Shown piece after piece: positions 34,316 to 43,187 of a stretch of 64,000 bases of DNA. The notes below the pieces were generated by a model. That model saw only the letters and a program-made list of their open reading frames with translations. It ran no database searches and had not been told where the DNA came from. A program made the translations under genes and the position numbers. The stretch lies in NCBI GenBank assembly GCA_023715865.1, contig JAMBOW010000001.1, positions 558,001-622,000 of the forward strand. Direction: 5' to 3'. Numbering within the stretch: position 1 is the first letter of the stretch; each line of letters opens with the position of its first letter. The stretch comes from Neobacillus mesonae. GTDB lineage: Bacteria > Bacillota > Bacilli > Paenibacillales > Paenibacillaceae.

Positions 34316-36607
34316 ATGGTGAAGAGCAGTGTATTGGGATATCCTCGAATTGGTGCACAGAGAGAATGGAAGAAAGCGCTGGAAGCATTTTGGTCTGGGA
34401 AGCTGGAGGAAGCAGATTTCCAGAATCAGCTGCGTGAAATTCGGTTGAATCATCTGCAGAAGCAAAAGGATAAAGGAATCGATCTGATCGCGGTAAATGA
34501 TTTCAGCTATTATGATCAAATGCTGGATACCGCGGCTATGTTCGGAATTGTGCCAAAGCGATTTACATATGAGAATGGAAAAGTACCTTTGTCTACATAC
34601 TACGGTATAGCTCGAGGCACAAAAGGTGCAACGGCAAGCGAAATGACGAAATGGTTTAACACGAATTATCACTACATCGTACCGGAGCTTAACGGCATCA
34701 CTCCAACAGTTACAGAAAACAAGCCGCTGATTGCATATAAAGAAGCCAAAGAACAGCTTGGAATTGAAGGTAAGCCGGTGATCATCGGACCGTTAACTTT
34801 TCTCAAGCTGTCCAAAGGCTATAAGGAAGAGGAATTCGATAACTGGCTGGATCAATTGCTTCCGCTCTATGCCCAAATTCTTCAGGAGCTGAATGATGAA
34901 GGGGTTCAATGGGTGCAAGTCGATGAACCGATCCTGGTTACGAAATTGAGTGTGCATGACATTGAGCAATTGAAGAAGATATACAACTACTTCTCGACAG
35001 CTGTTCCTAATTTAAATATTATGCTGCAAACCTACTTTGAATCTGTGGAACACTATGAAGAGATCATTCAATTGCCTGTACAGGGAATTGGACTCGACTT
35101 TGTTCACGGATACGCAGGTAATATCAAGTCATTGAAGGATTACGGGTTTCCGAAGGATAAAGTGCTTGGAGCAGGAATTGTCGATGGCCGGGGAATCTGG
35201 AAAGCATCTTTGCATGAAAAATTGGAACTGGTTAAGGAACTCCACGATTGGGCTTCTAAGGATCGTCTATTCCTTCAAACGTCATGCAGTCTGCTCCATG
35301 TTCCTGTTACACTCTCTAGTGAAACAGAGCTGTCTCCTGTACTCAAAGGTGCACTCGCCTTTGCAGATGAGAAGCTGGACGAGCTTGTCTTGTTAACAAA
35401 AGGCACTGTCGAAGGACCGGAAACGATACAAGGAGAGCTGACAGCGTGTGATAACGCTATTAGAGCATTGGAACTGTCAATAGAACGCAAACGGGATGAT
35501 GTCAGACAGAATGTTGCAGAGATCAGCGCAGTGGATCCTGAACGGAAGCTGCCGTTCACTCAGCGTCATTTCATCCAGCAGGAAAAATGGCAGCTGCCTC
35601 TGCTTCCGACAACCACTATTGGAAGCTTCCCGCAATCGGCTGAAGTGCGGAAGGCTCGCAGACTGTGGCGTAAAGGAGAATGGAACAATGCTCAATATGA
35701 GCATTTCATTGAGGAGCAAATCGATACTTGGATCCAGCTGCAAGAGGATATCGGTCTGGATGTACTTGTTCACGGGGAATTTGAACGCACGGACATGGTT
35801 GAATTTTTTGGAGAGAAGCTGGGCGGGTTTGCCTTCACACAGTACGGATGGGTACAGTCCTACGGTTCGCGGTGCGTAAAACCTCCGATTATCTACGGCG
35901 ACATTCAGTTTGAAGAACCGATGACGGTTCGAGAGACGAAGTATGCGCAGTCAAAGACAAGCCGTCCGGTCAAAGGAATGCTCACCGGTCCGATTACCAT
36001 AATGAACTGGTCGTTTGTCCGTGAGGATATTACAAGAGAGCAAATCGCCTATCAGCTGGCCTATGCACTCAGACAAGAAGTAGAAGCTTTAGAGCTTTCG
36101 GGGATCGGAATGATTCAAGTCGATGAACCTGCTGTTCGTGAAGGGCTTCCCCTTAAGGAAGAGGATCAGGCTGCATATTTGGACTGGGCCGTCAAAGCTT
36201 TCCGAATGACGACTTGTACCGTTCAGGATGCAACGCAAATTCATACCCATATGTGCTACTGTGAGTTTCATGACATGATTGATTCAATTAAGTCTATGGA
36301 TGCGGACGTTATATCCATTGAGACGTCACGCAGCCATGGAGAATTGATCTACAGCTTTGAAGATCATACTTATGAACTTGGCATTGGTCTTGGGGTATAT
36401 GATATTCACAGCCCTCGAGTCCCTCAAGTGGAAGAAATGACAAGTATGATTGACCGGGCGTTACGTGTACTCAAACCTGAATTGTTCTGGATCAACCCGG
36501 ATTGCGGACTTAAGACGCGGGGAACTGAGGAAACCTTGAAATCCTTGCGAAATATGGTGGAAGCAACCGAGGCTGCTCGTGCTAAGTATGCTTTATCAGT
36601 AAAATAA
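34316..36607 (+). CDS. metE: Cobalamin-independent methionine synthase
   Basis: A 763-residue MetE that transfers a methyl group from methyl-tetrahydrofolate (polyglutamate) to homocysteine. It begins SSVLGYPRIGAQREWKKALE; the C-terminal catalytic half has zinc ligands in IHTHMCYCEFHD and in the late NPDCGLKTR, and FPQSAEVR and LTGPITIMNWSFVR are family motifs. The ATG at 34316 lies 10 nt after AGGAG; a GTG at 34295 is in frame but has no SD. The length is normal. The dyad-rich leader suggests specific control. Confidence 0.96.
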   Translation: MVKSSVLGYPRIGAQREWKKALEAFWSGKLEEADFQNQLREIRLNHLQKQKDKGIDLIAVNDFSYYDQMLDTAAMFGIVPKRFTYENGKVPLSTYYGIARGTKGATASEMTKWFNTNYHYIVPELNGITPTVTENKPLIAYKEAKEQLGIEGKPVIIGPLTFLKLSKGYKEEEFDNWLDQLLPLYAQILQELNDEGVQWVQVDEPILVTKLSVHDIEQLKKIYNYFSTAVPNLNIMLQTYFESVEHYEEIIQLPVQGIGLDFVHGYAGNIKSLKDYGFPKDKVLGAGIVDGRGIWKASLHEKLELVKELHDWASKDRLFLQTSCSLLHVPVTLSSETELSPVLKGALAFADEKLDELVLLTKGTVEGPETIQGELTACDNAIRALELSIERKRDDVRQNVAEISAVDPERKLPFTQRHFIQQEKWQLPLLPTTTIGSFPQSAEVRKARRLWRKGEWNNAQYEHFIEEQIDTWIQLQEDIGLDVLVHGEFERTDMVEFFGEKLGGFAFTQYGWVQSYGSRCVKPPIIYGDIQFEEPMTVRETKYAQSKTSRPVKGMLTGPITIMNWSFVREDITREQIAYQLAYALRQEVEALELSGIGMIQVDEPAVREGLPLKEEDQAAYLDWAVKAFRMTTCTVQDATQIHTHMCYCEFHDMIDSIKSMDADVISIETSRSHGELIYSFEDHTYELGIGLGVYDIHSPRVPQVEEMTSMIDRALRVLKPELFWINPDCGLKTRGTEETLKSLRNMVEATEAARAKYALSVK

Positions 36608-36626
36608 TCAGTTTGTATCTAATATG

Positions 36627-36657
36627 AAGAAGCCGTGTCTAACACGGTTTCTTTTTT
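36627..36657 (+). terminator. Terminator after metE
   Basis: AAGAAGCCGTGT (36627-36638) pairs with ACACGGTTTCTT (36642-36653) with one G-T pair, then a T run. Confidence 0.9.
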
Positions 36658-36900
36658 GTCTTTTAAGTCACCATACTATTACCAAATCAAAACAGCTTTA
36701 CAGTCCAGCTTCTTTTTCTATGTTGATACAATTTCTCACAATCCAAGAATAAGATAGAGATGAACACTTGACGCGAAGCTTGCCGATACAGAGGGTGTCT
36801 GGTTAAATTAAGGAATTCGTAACCTACCGGCTAATCATACGTATATAGAAACTAATAACATCCGTATCAACTAAATAAAGAAATTGAGGTAATTCATCTT
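36658..36900. other. AT-rich intergenic region before the isoprenoid synthase gene
   Basis: No gene is seen. GTTGATAC (36722-36729) and GTATCAAC (36864-36871) are inverted copies 134 bp apart, the second about 30 bp before the start codon; they may be paired operator half-sites or coincidence. No strong promoter can be assigned. Confidence 0.4.
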
Positions 36901-39291
36901 ATGAACAAGCAATATATAGAGCAGGCAGACATATGGTATCTTCAATCCGAGCAGAAGGCCGCTCATTATTTTAGATCTCTACAGAAGCAGGTTACAGATA
37001 AGAGCTATGTGTCTGCGCTGACAAAAGATATTCTATTATGGAAAAAAGATCATATTAAGAAGCGTTCTATCCTGACTAAGTTTAACTGGGGACAACAAAA
37101 AAGCGAGTTGGCTGATTATCATAAGTATTTATCGTTTTTAAATTATACAGGTAAATTGGATGCTTACTTGGATCGAAGTGTTTCATATTTCTACATGAGA
37201 GATTTGGGCAAATCGCTAGACAGCCCTGATACTCAAAGCCGAATACAGCAGTTAGCCGCTGATATAAAATCTCATCTGATTAAACCTAATAAGGAAAAGG
37301 GAGAGGAAGAACCGGATTTCATCAATTTATCTGCTTTCTATCGCTGGTCACAAAAGGAAAGCGTTGAATCCGCAGCTATTTGGGTGATGGAGAAACTCAA
37401 AAATGTATCCTTGAGCATACCGGATGGAATGAATGCCGAGCAAGCTCAGCGCAAGTTGATTAAGATTATATTTGGAGTTGTCATGCATGTCATGGATGAT
37501 ATGAGTAGTTCTGCCACACCTGAGGAGCGGTCTAAGAGAATTGATGAAGCGATACGACTAGGTTATTCCTATGGACTTACGTATCCTTACATAGACGATC
37601 TGCTGGATTCCGGAGTACTAAACACCCAAGAGAAAGATAAATATTCCTGGATGATCCGCACCGCACTGCTGACGGGAGCCGTACCTGAGCTTAAGCCGGG
37701 TGAGTGGTCAGAAAGCAATAAAGAATTAATCCGCTTTATCCATTCAGAACTGAAGGATGCGTTCGAGTACATTAAGAATTATCAACGTTCGGAGATGAAA
37801 AATACTTTCTTTGAACAATCCTATGTGTTCTTTCATTCTCAGGATTTGGACCGCACCAAAAATCTGTCTCATGCAAGCTACACGAATGAAGAACTTTACC
37901 TGCCTGTTATATTAAAATCCTCGTCATCCCGTCTCATTGTCCGTTCGGTCATTAGCGCTCCTGAGGATGAAGGCTTTGATTATAGAACATTCTATTATGG
38001 AATTTACAATCAGCTGGCCGATGATTTTGCCGATATGTTTGATGATTTGAACGAAGGTGCCGTTACACCTTACACTTATTATTTGACATACCGTAAAGAA
38101 AGAGAGGATCTGATCAATCCCTTTGAGCTTTATTGGGCCGTTATTTCTAACTTGATCCATAATGTATATCATTCTGACTCGAAGACACGTGAAGTGATAT
38201 TGGATCGTGCGATAAACGGTCTGAAACGCTGCAAGGAGCGGGTTGGAGCTCCAAAATATAATGAAATTATGGACATCTTCGCATCCGGTCATCCGGAATT
38301 TAATCAGCTTGTTCAACAGATGGTAGATAAAGCCGAGGATGTGGACTTTTTTGATAAGCTGTTGCGTGATCAGATGCTCAGAGTCATGAAGAATGAGAGG
38401 CTGGAGAAAGAACAGTTCTCTCGAACACTTGAAAAGGCCCAAAGCGAAATCAATCAGGTGCTAAAGATTGCTAAGCCTGATGGGATATCACCGATGAAAG
38501 AGCCTCTTATTGATGCTGCCAACTATAGTCTGGAGGGGGGAGGCAAGCGCCTTCGTCCACTGCTGTCTTGGGTTATGGGAGTAAATGAATATGGATTAGA
38601 GTTCACCTCCATTATTCCGCTGCTAAGATCGCTGGAGTATATGCATACGGCATCCCTGATCTTTGATGATCTGCCTTCTCAAGATAATGCTTCTACCCGA
38701 AGAGGGAGAGCTACCCTGCATGAGGTCCATAACAGTGCTACAGCAGAACTCACAGGGCTGTTCCTCATTCAGAAAGCGACGGAAGAGCAGACTTCACTCA
38801 AGCAGTTTGATGCAGGATCCGTACTTTCATTGGTTCAATATTCATCGCAAAAAGCAGGAGAAATCTGTATGGGTCAGGCGATGGACCTGAATTCTAAGGG
38901 AAAGCCGCTTACACTTGAAGAGTTGAACATGATTTGTTTTTATAAGACAGGAATTGGATTTGAAGCATCGCTTGTCATGCCGGCCATCCTTGCCAAGGCT
39001 GAGGAATCTGAAATAGCCGCCTTGAAAAAATATGCTTACCATGCGGGCATCGCCTTTCAAATCAAGGATGATCTGCTTGATGCTGAAGGGGACTTGAGCC
39101 TGCTGGGCAAACCGGTTCTTCAGGATGTGGAGAATAATAATTCTACGTTTGTCACGATCCTTGGAAAGGATGGAGCAAGTCAGATGATGTGGGATCATTA
39201 TTGTCTCGCAATGGAGACGCTTCGTACGATTCCACGAAACACAGCATTTTTAAAACATTTATTGAGTTATATCATTAACCGGAATAGTTAA
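36901..39291 (+). CDS. Two-part isoprenoid synthase: C-terminal polyprenyl diphosphate synthase fused to a large helical domain
   Basis: A 796-residue protein. Residues ~515-796 are a class I trans-prenyl diphosphate synthase: GGKRLRP 547-553, first Asp-rich motif DDLPSQD (DDx4D) 589-595 followed by RRGRATLH, GQAMDL near 658, KTG 682-684 and second Asp motif DDLLD 723-727. Residues 1-500 are all-helical with VMDDM 197-201, IDDLLDS 231-237 and MFDDLNEG 379-386, Asp-rich segments like those of class I terpene enzymes. A prenyltransferase-cyclase fusion is plausible; ordinary synthases have ~300 residues. GAGGT lies upstream of the ATG. It is monocistronic. Confidence 0.85.
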   Translation: MNKQYIEQADIWYLQSEQKAAHYFRSLQKQVTDKSYVSALTKDILLWKKDHIKKRSILTKFNWGQQKSELADYHKYLSFLNYTGKLDAYLDRSVSYFYMRDLGKSLDSPDTQSRIQQLAADIKSHLIKPNKEKGEEEPDFINLSAFYRWSQKESVESAAIWVMEKLKNVSLSIPDGMNAEQAQRKLIKIIFGVVMHVMDDMSSSATPEERSKRIDEAIRLGYSYGLTYPYIDDLLDSGVLNTQEKDKYSWMIRTALLTGAVPELKPGEWSESNKELIRFIHSELKDAFEYIKNYQRSEMKNTFFEQSYVFFHSQDLDRTKNLSHASYTNEELYLPVILKSSSSRLIVRSVISAPEDEGFDYRTFYYGIYNQLADDFADMFDDLNEGAVTPYTYYLTYRKEREDLINPFELYWAVISNLIHNVYHSDSKTREVILDRAINGLKRCKERVGAPKYNEIMDIFASGHPEFNQLVQQMVDKAEDVDFFDKLLRDQMLRVMKNERLEKEQFSRTLEKAQSEINQVLKIAKPDGISPMKEPLIDAANYSLEGGGKRLRPLLSWVMGVNEYGLEFTSIIPLLRSLEYMHTASLIFDDLPSQDNASTRRGRATLHEVHNSATAELTGLFLIQKATEEQTSLKQFDAGSVLSLVQYSSQKAGEICMGQAMDLNSKGKPLTLEELNMICFYKTGIGFEASLVMPAILAKAEESEIAALKKYAYHAGIAFQIKDDLLDAEGDLSLLGKPVLQDVENNNSTFVTILGKDGASQMMWDHYCLAMETLRTIPRNTAFLKHLLSYIINRNS

Positions 39292-39330
39292 AATCCAAAT
39301 AAAAATGAGATATAAACGATTGAAAGAAGA

Positions 39331-39356
39331 AAGAGCCGCTTGGTCGGCTCTTTTTT
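39331..39356 (+). terminator. Terminator after the isoprenoid synthase gene
   Basis: Perfect 8-bp stem AAGAGCCG/CGGCTCTT with loop CTTGGT and a T run. Confidence 0.88.
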
Positions 39357-39381
39357 GTGTTCAACAGAATGCCTTTTTATA

Positions 39382-39397
39382 TGTGATTACAATCACA
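39382..39397 (+). promoter_or_regulatory. Fnr/Crp-type operator
   Basis: TGTGATTACAATCACA is a perfect match to the Bacillus Fnr consensus TGTGA-N6-TCACA and is symmetrical over 7-2-7 bases. It lies 70 bp before the DUF438-hemerythrin start, consistent with activation from about -41.5 under oxygen limitation. Confidence 0.8.
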
Positions 39398-39466
39398 AGG
39401 TAGTTGATAAAGCCATGGTAACTTGAATATGAGAATGATTAAAGGGATAGAACAGGGGTGGAAAAT

Positions 39467-40717
39467 ATGAGTGAGTTGATTAATAACCGGGAGAACCGAA
39501 GATCAACAGAATCATCTGAGCGTATTGACCTGCTGAAAGAAATCATTAAAGAACTGCATAACGGAAAAAGCATCGAGGATGTTAAATCCAAATTCGATGA
39601 TGCAGTCGGAGAAATTTCGGTTGCTGAAATATCTGAACTAGAGCAGGCGCTGATGGAAGAGGAAGGTATACCGGTCAGCGAGGTACAGCGATTATGCAGT
39701 GTACATGCTGCCGTGTTTAAAGGCTCTATTCAAGACATTCACAGACCTCAGACACCTGAGGAACAGCCCGGACATCCGGTACATACCTTTAAGATGGAGA
39801 ATCGAGCAATTGATGAGCTTGTTCATTTTAAAATTGCTCTGCACATGGATAAATTTCGGAAAAATGAGGATGAAGCTCATCGCCTCAAATTACTGGAGGA
39901 TTTCAGCCTTCTGTATGATGTAGACAAACATTACAGCCGAAAAGAAAACCTGCTGTTTCCTTTCCTCGAGAAATACGGGATCTATGGACCGACAAAAGTG
40001 ATGTGGGCAGTAGACGATGGCATCCGAATCGGAATTAAGGAGATCAAGTTGAAACTGACGGATGGTGAAACCAGCGCCGAGAACATATTGGATCTGGCCG
40101 AACGCGTTCTTAAAGAAGTGACGGAGATGATTTATAAAGAAGAGAACATCTTATTGCCTATGGCTTTGGATAATTTGACAGAGGACGAATGGCTGAAAAT
40201 TGCAGCTGAAAGCGATGAGATCGGTTATTGCCTGACCGCACCAGATGGGCAATGGATTCCTGAAAGAGCAGCAGAACCAGGGACAGAACATGGAAGCGGG
40301 CTTGCGCCGCAAGACGGATATGTCCGGCTGAGTACCGGCATATTGTCAGTTAAGCAATTGGAAACACTGCTGAATCATTTGCCCGTGGATTTAACTTTTA
40401 TAGATGAGAATGATATCGTCCGATATTTTTCACACGGCAAAGAACGAATCTTTGCTCGTACTAAGGCAGTGATCGGCCGTACCGTTCAAAATTGCCACCC
40501 TCCGCAAAGTGTACATGTCGTCAACAAGCTGCTGGATGACTTCAAAGCGGGCACCAAAGATGAGGAGGATTTCTGGATCCCGGTCCGGGACAAGTTCGTA
40601 TATATTCGATATTTCGCCGTAAGAGATGAGAAAGGAAGTTATTTAGGCACGCTTGAATTTACTCAGAACATCAAACCGATCCAGGAGCTGACAGGTTCCA
40701 AACGGATATTGTCATAA
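39467..40717 (+). CDS. DUF438-hemerythrin-PAS protein
   Basis: A ~416-residue cytosolic protein with an N-terminal DUF438 region (~20-90), a hemerythrin HHE-like di-iron helical bundle (~115-250; HFKIALHMD, DKHYSRKENLLFPFLEKYG, YKEENILLPMAL) and a C-terminal PAS-like domain (~295-410; DLTFIDENDIVRYFSHGKER). Related proteins are linked to oxygen or nitric oxide responses. The ATG at 39467 fits the SD AGGGG at 39454-39458 better than the in-frame GTG at 39458. A Fnr-type box upstream and a downstream cupin gene suggest an anaerobic or nitrosative stress operon. Confidence 0.9.
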   Translation: MSELINNRENRRSTESSERIDLLKEIIKELHNGKSIEDVKSKFDDAVGEISVAEISELEQALMEEEGIPVSEVQRLCSVHAAVFKGSIQDIHRPQTPEEQPGHPVHTFKMENRAIDELVHFKIALHMDKFRKNEDEAHRLKLLEDFSLLYDVDKHYSRKENLLFPFLEKYGIYGPTKVMWAVDDGIRIGIKEIKLKLTDGETSAENILDLAERVLKEVTEMIYKEENILLPMALDNLTEDEWLKIAAESDEIGYCLTAPDGQWIPERAAEPGTEHGSGLAPQDGYVRLSTGILSVKQLETLLNHLPVDLTFIDENDIVRYFSHGKERIFARTKAVIGRTVQNCHPPQSVHVVNKLLDDFKAGTKDEEDFWIPVRDKFVYIRYFAVRDEKGSYLGTLEFTQNIKPIQELTGSKRILS

Positions 40718-40739
40718 CATAAGAGAGGAGCTGGCTAAA

Positions 40740-41081
40740 TTGATCAAAACGAATCTAAAGCAATATCAAGAGTATCAAGACCTTAAATTTACGAAACGGA
40801 TTGTTCATAAGGAAAAGGAAAATGTCATTTTTATACTGAACTTTAGCCCGGGTGCCGAACTTCCAGCCCATCAGCATCCAAATGCGAATGTATATATTCT
40901 AGTACTGCAAGGAGAGGGTGTAATAACGAGTAACGGAATAGAAACTCCGGTCGAATCCGGCGATATGCTTCATATTCATGGGGAAGAGATGCTCTCTTAT
41001 CAAAACGGTCTTCATGCCCCCTCCAGTTTGTATGTAGTCATCACCAAAATTCCCAATGAGCAGTATGCCGTTAACATTTAA
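40740..41081 (+). CDS. Cupin domain protein
   Basis: A 113-residue single-domain cupin. Metal-ligand motif 1 is GAELPAHQHPNANVYILVLQGEG and motif 2 is PVESGDMLHIHGEE. It begins with TTG at 40740, 9 nt after AGAGAGGAG, and lies 22 bp after the DUF438 gene, so it belongs to the Fnr-controlled unit. A role in sensing or metal-dependent chemistry is possible; no specific substrate can be named. Confidence 0.85.
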   Translation: MIKTNLKQYQEYQDLKFTKRIVHKEKENVIFILNFSPGAELPAHQHPNANVYILVLQGEGVITSNGIETPVESGDMLHIHGEEMLSYQNGLHAPSSLYVVITKIPNEQYAVNI

Positions 41082-41117
41082 TTGGATATACATGATTCAA
41101 GATATACTTTGTTTATA

Positions 41118-41162
41118 AATACCCTCGTTATTCCGATGCAGGAAGACGTAGGGTATTTTTTT
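41118..41162 (+). terminator. Terminator after the cupin gene
   Basis: AATACCCT-CGT (from 41118) pairs with ACG-T-AGGGTATT (to 41157) with one bulge, then a T run. Confidence 0.8.
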
Positions 41163-41242
41163 GACTGTACATTTAACTTCATGCGATCCATTCATTGTTG
41201 TCGGATTTTTCCTTCAATTTTGGTAAACTTAAAGTAATGGGT

Positions 41243-41265
41243 TTGACATAACTTCTAGCCTAGAA
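41243..41265 (+). promoter_or_regulatory. Possible promoter and dyad upstream of selO
   Basis: TTGACA (41243-41248) is followed by the perfect dyad TTCTAG-C-CTAGAA (41253-41265) lying where a -35/-10 spacer would be. The -10 candidate (ATAGAA at 41266) is poor, so an activator or alternative promoter is possible. Confidence 0.4.
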
Positions 41266-41367
41266 ATAGAAAAGAACAGCTACATGGGATAAGTTTTCTC
41301 TTAAAGATGACAATAATAGCTGATTGTATTGTACTGGAAAATAACTTTATGAATTATAGGAGACAGG

Positions 41368-42843
41368 ATGACAAACAAAATGATTAGCAAAGATGCGGGT
41401 TGGAATTTGGATAACAGTTATTCAAGATTGCCGGAACTACTATATAAAAACATACTGCCGACAGCGGTTAATTCACCTCATATCGTTGTCTTTAACAAAC
41501 CGCTTGCACAGTCGCTTGGACTAGATGCAGAGCTTTTAGACAGTGAGGAAGGAGCAGCTGTTCTAGCTGGCAATGTCCTTCCTGAAGCTGCATATCCTAT
41601 TGCTCAAGCTTATGCAGGGCATCAGTTCGGACATTTTACTATGCTCGGTGATGGACGTGCTGTACTGCTTGGTGAACAAATAACACCAGACGGAAATCGG
41701 CTTGATATTCAGCTTAAGGGAGCAGGCAGAACGCCTTACTCCAGAGGAGGAGATGGCAGGGCAGCTCTAGGACCTATGCTGCGTGAATATATCATTAGCG
41801 AAGCGATGTATGGGCTTGGCATTCCGACGACACGGAGTCTGGCAGTCGTCGCCACTGGAGAACCTGTCTTCCGTGAAGACGAATTGCCTGGTGCGATTCT
41901 TACACGTGTTGCCGACAGTCATCTGCGTGTGGGAACTTTCCAATATGCAAGAAATTGGGGAAGCATAGATGATCTGAGAACGCTCGCTGATTATACACTG
42001 ATGAGGCATTTCGCCGATATAGAGCAGGGTGAGGATCGTTATCTGATGCTTCTGCGGGAAGTGATTAAACGGCAAGCTGAGCTGATTGCAAAATGGCAGC
42101 TTGTTGGCTTTATCCACGGGGTAATGAATACAGATAATATGGCCCTCAGCGGCATTTCAATCGATTACGGTCCTTGTGCCTTTATGGATACGTATGATCC
42201 AGCAACTGTATTTAGTTCAATTGACCGAGAGGGCCGTTATGCATATGGCAATCAGCCTCAGATCGGTGCTTGGAATTTGGCTCGGTTTGCGGAAGCGCTG
42301 CTTCCTCTCTTGGATGAGAATGAGGAGAAGGCAATTCAGCTCGCAGAAAATGAAATATCCGAATTTTTTGGTTTGTTTCACCACAGCTGGCTGTCTGGGC
42401 TTAGAGCAAAGCTGGGTATTTTCAGTGAAGAAAAAGAAGATGAGACACTCATTGCTGAACTGCTGCAATTGATGGAGCAGCATAAAGCAGACTATACCCA
42501 TACTTTCCGTTCGTTAACACTCGAGCAGCGAGTAGCTGAAGAACTGTTCGAGTCAAGTGAGTATCAAGACTGGTACTCCAGGTGGCAGAAGCGTCTTGAG
42601 CGGCAAGAAGAAAGCAAAGAAGAATCTCTGGCGTTAATGAAGAGAAGCAATCCGGCCGTCATCCCAAGAAATCACCGGGTAGAGGAAGCTCTGGAAGCCG
42701 CGGTAGAGGATGAAGATTGGACTGTGATGGAAGAGCTGCTTCATGTTCTATCCAACCCGTATGCTTACTCCAAAGAACAGGAGGAGTACGCCGTTTTGCC
42801 GCCGGGGACAAATTGCTCGTACCAGACCTTTTGTGGAACATGA
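41368..42843 (+). CDS. selO: Protein adenylyltransferase SelO (YdiU)
   Basis: A 491-residue pseudokinase-fold enzyme that transfers AMP to protein hydroxyls. [40 protein letters not shown] and the catalytic-loop region [15 protein letters not shown], then [10 protein letters not shown] are all intact, and the C-terminus YQTFCGT is the standard family end with its conserved Cys. AGGAGA precedes the ATG by 6 nt. It is monocistronic between two terminators. In other bacteria SelO is linked to redox stress. Confidence 0.95.
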   Translation: MTNKMISKDAGWNLDNSYSRLPELLYKNILPTAVNSPHIVVFNKPLAQSLGLDAELLDSEEGAAVLAGNVLPEAAYPIAQAYAGHQFGHFTMLGDGRAVLLGEQITPDGNRLDIQLKGAGRTPYSRGGDGRAALGPMLREYIISEAMYGLGIPTTRSLAVVATGEPVFREDELPGAILTRVADSHLRVGTFQYARNWGSIDDLRTLADYTLMRHFADIEQGEDRYLMLLREVIKRQAELIAKWQLVGFIHGVMNTDNMALSGISIDYGPCAFMDTYDPATVFSSIDREGRYAYGNQPQIGAWNLARFAEALLPLLDENEEKAIQLAENEISEFFGLFHHSWLSGLRAKLGIFSEEKEDETLIAELLQLMEQHKADYTHTFRSLTLEQRVAEELFESSEYQDWYSRWQKRLERQEESKEESLALMKRSNPAVIPRNHRVEEALEAAVEDEDWTVMEELLHVLSNPYAYSKEQEEYAVLPPGTNCSYQTFCGT

Positions 42844-42860
42844 TATTAATATTGAGTCAT

Positions 42861-42890
42861 ACAGGGCGGATCTCTTCCGTCCTGTTTTTT
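42861..42890 (+). terminator. Terminator after selO
   Basis: ACAGGGCGGA (42861-42870) with TCCGTCCTGT (42876-42885), one G-T pair, then TTTTT. Confidence 0.88.
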
Positions 42891-42950
42891 GTTGGAATCT
42901 ATAATATTTCAGTTTTAGTGTGTATTAAAAAGCTGCTTTCAAGTGACTTA

Positions 42951-43123
42951 GGACAATTTTTGTCCTCTGCAAATCATACAGACAGCAGAACATTCGCTGC
43001 CATTATCATAAAAAACAACCTTGAGAAATACGATTCCGCCGCTTTCTCTTACGTCATGCCAGTACGCCTCTAAGATAACAATCGGACATTTTTTTCCTGA
43101 GGGTTCGAGGTCAAAAATTGTCC
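42951..43123. promoter_or_regulatory. Repeated GGACAATTTTTG elements before the glycan locus
   Basis: GGACAATTTTTG at 42951-42962 (itself part of the dyad GGACAA-TTT-TTGTCC) recurs as its exact reverse complement CAAAAATTGTCC at 43112-43123, and a relative GGACATTTTTTT lies at 43084-43095. All are in the ~345-bp gene-free region ahead of the first glycan-locus gene. They look like operator sites, perhaps for the AraC regulator at 50902. Confidence 0.45.
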
Positions 43124-43187
43124 CTAGCATGCCTATATTTCCCCCTATATCGTTAGTATCACCTTACAGCAAAGGAGGAGGAAGCGA

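Noticed and set aside
34274..34672. Minus-strand open frame over the 5' end of metE
   Set aside because: It is fully antisense to a highly conserved metE coding region, has no SD and no recognisable product.
37924..38442. 172-codon antisense frame inside the isoprenoid synthase gene
   Set aside because: It is a shadow of the real gene with no family features or ribosome binding site.
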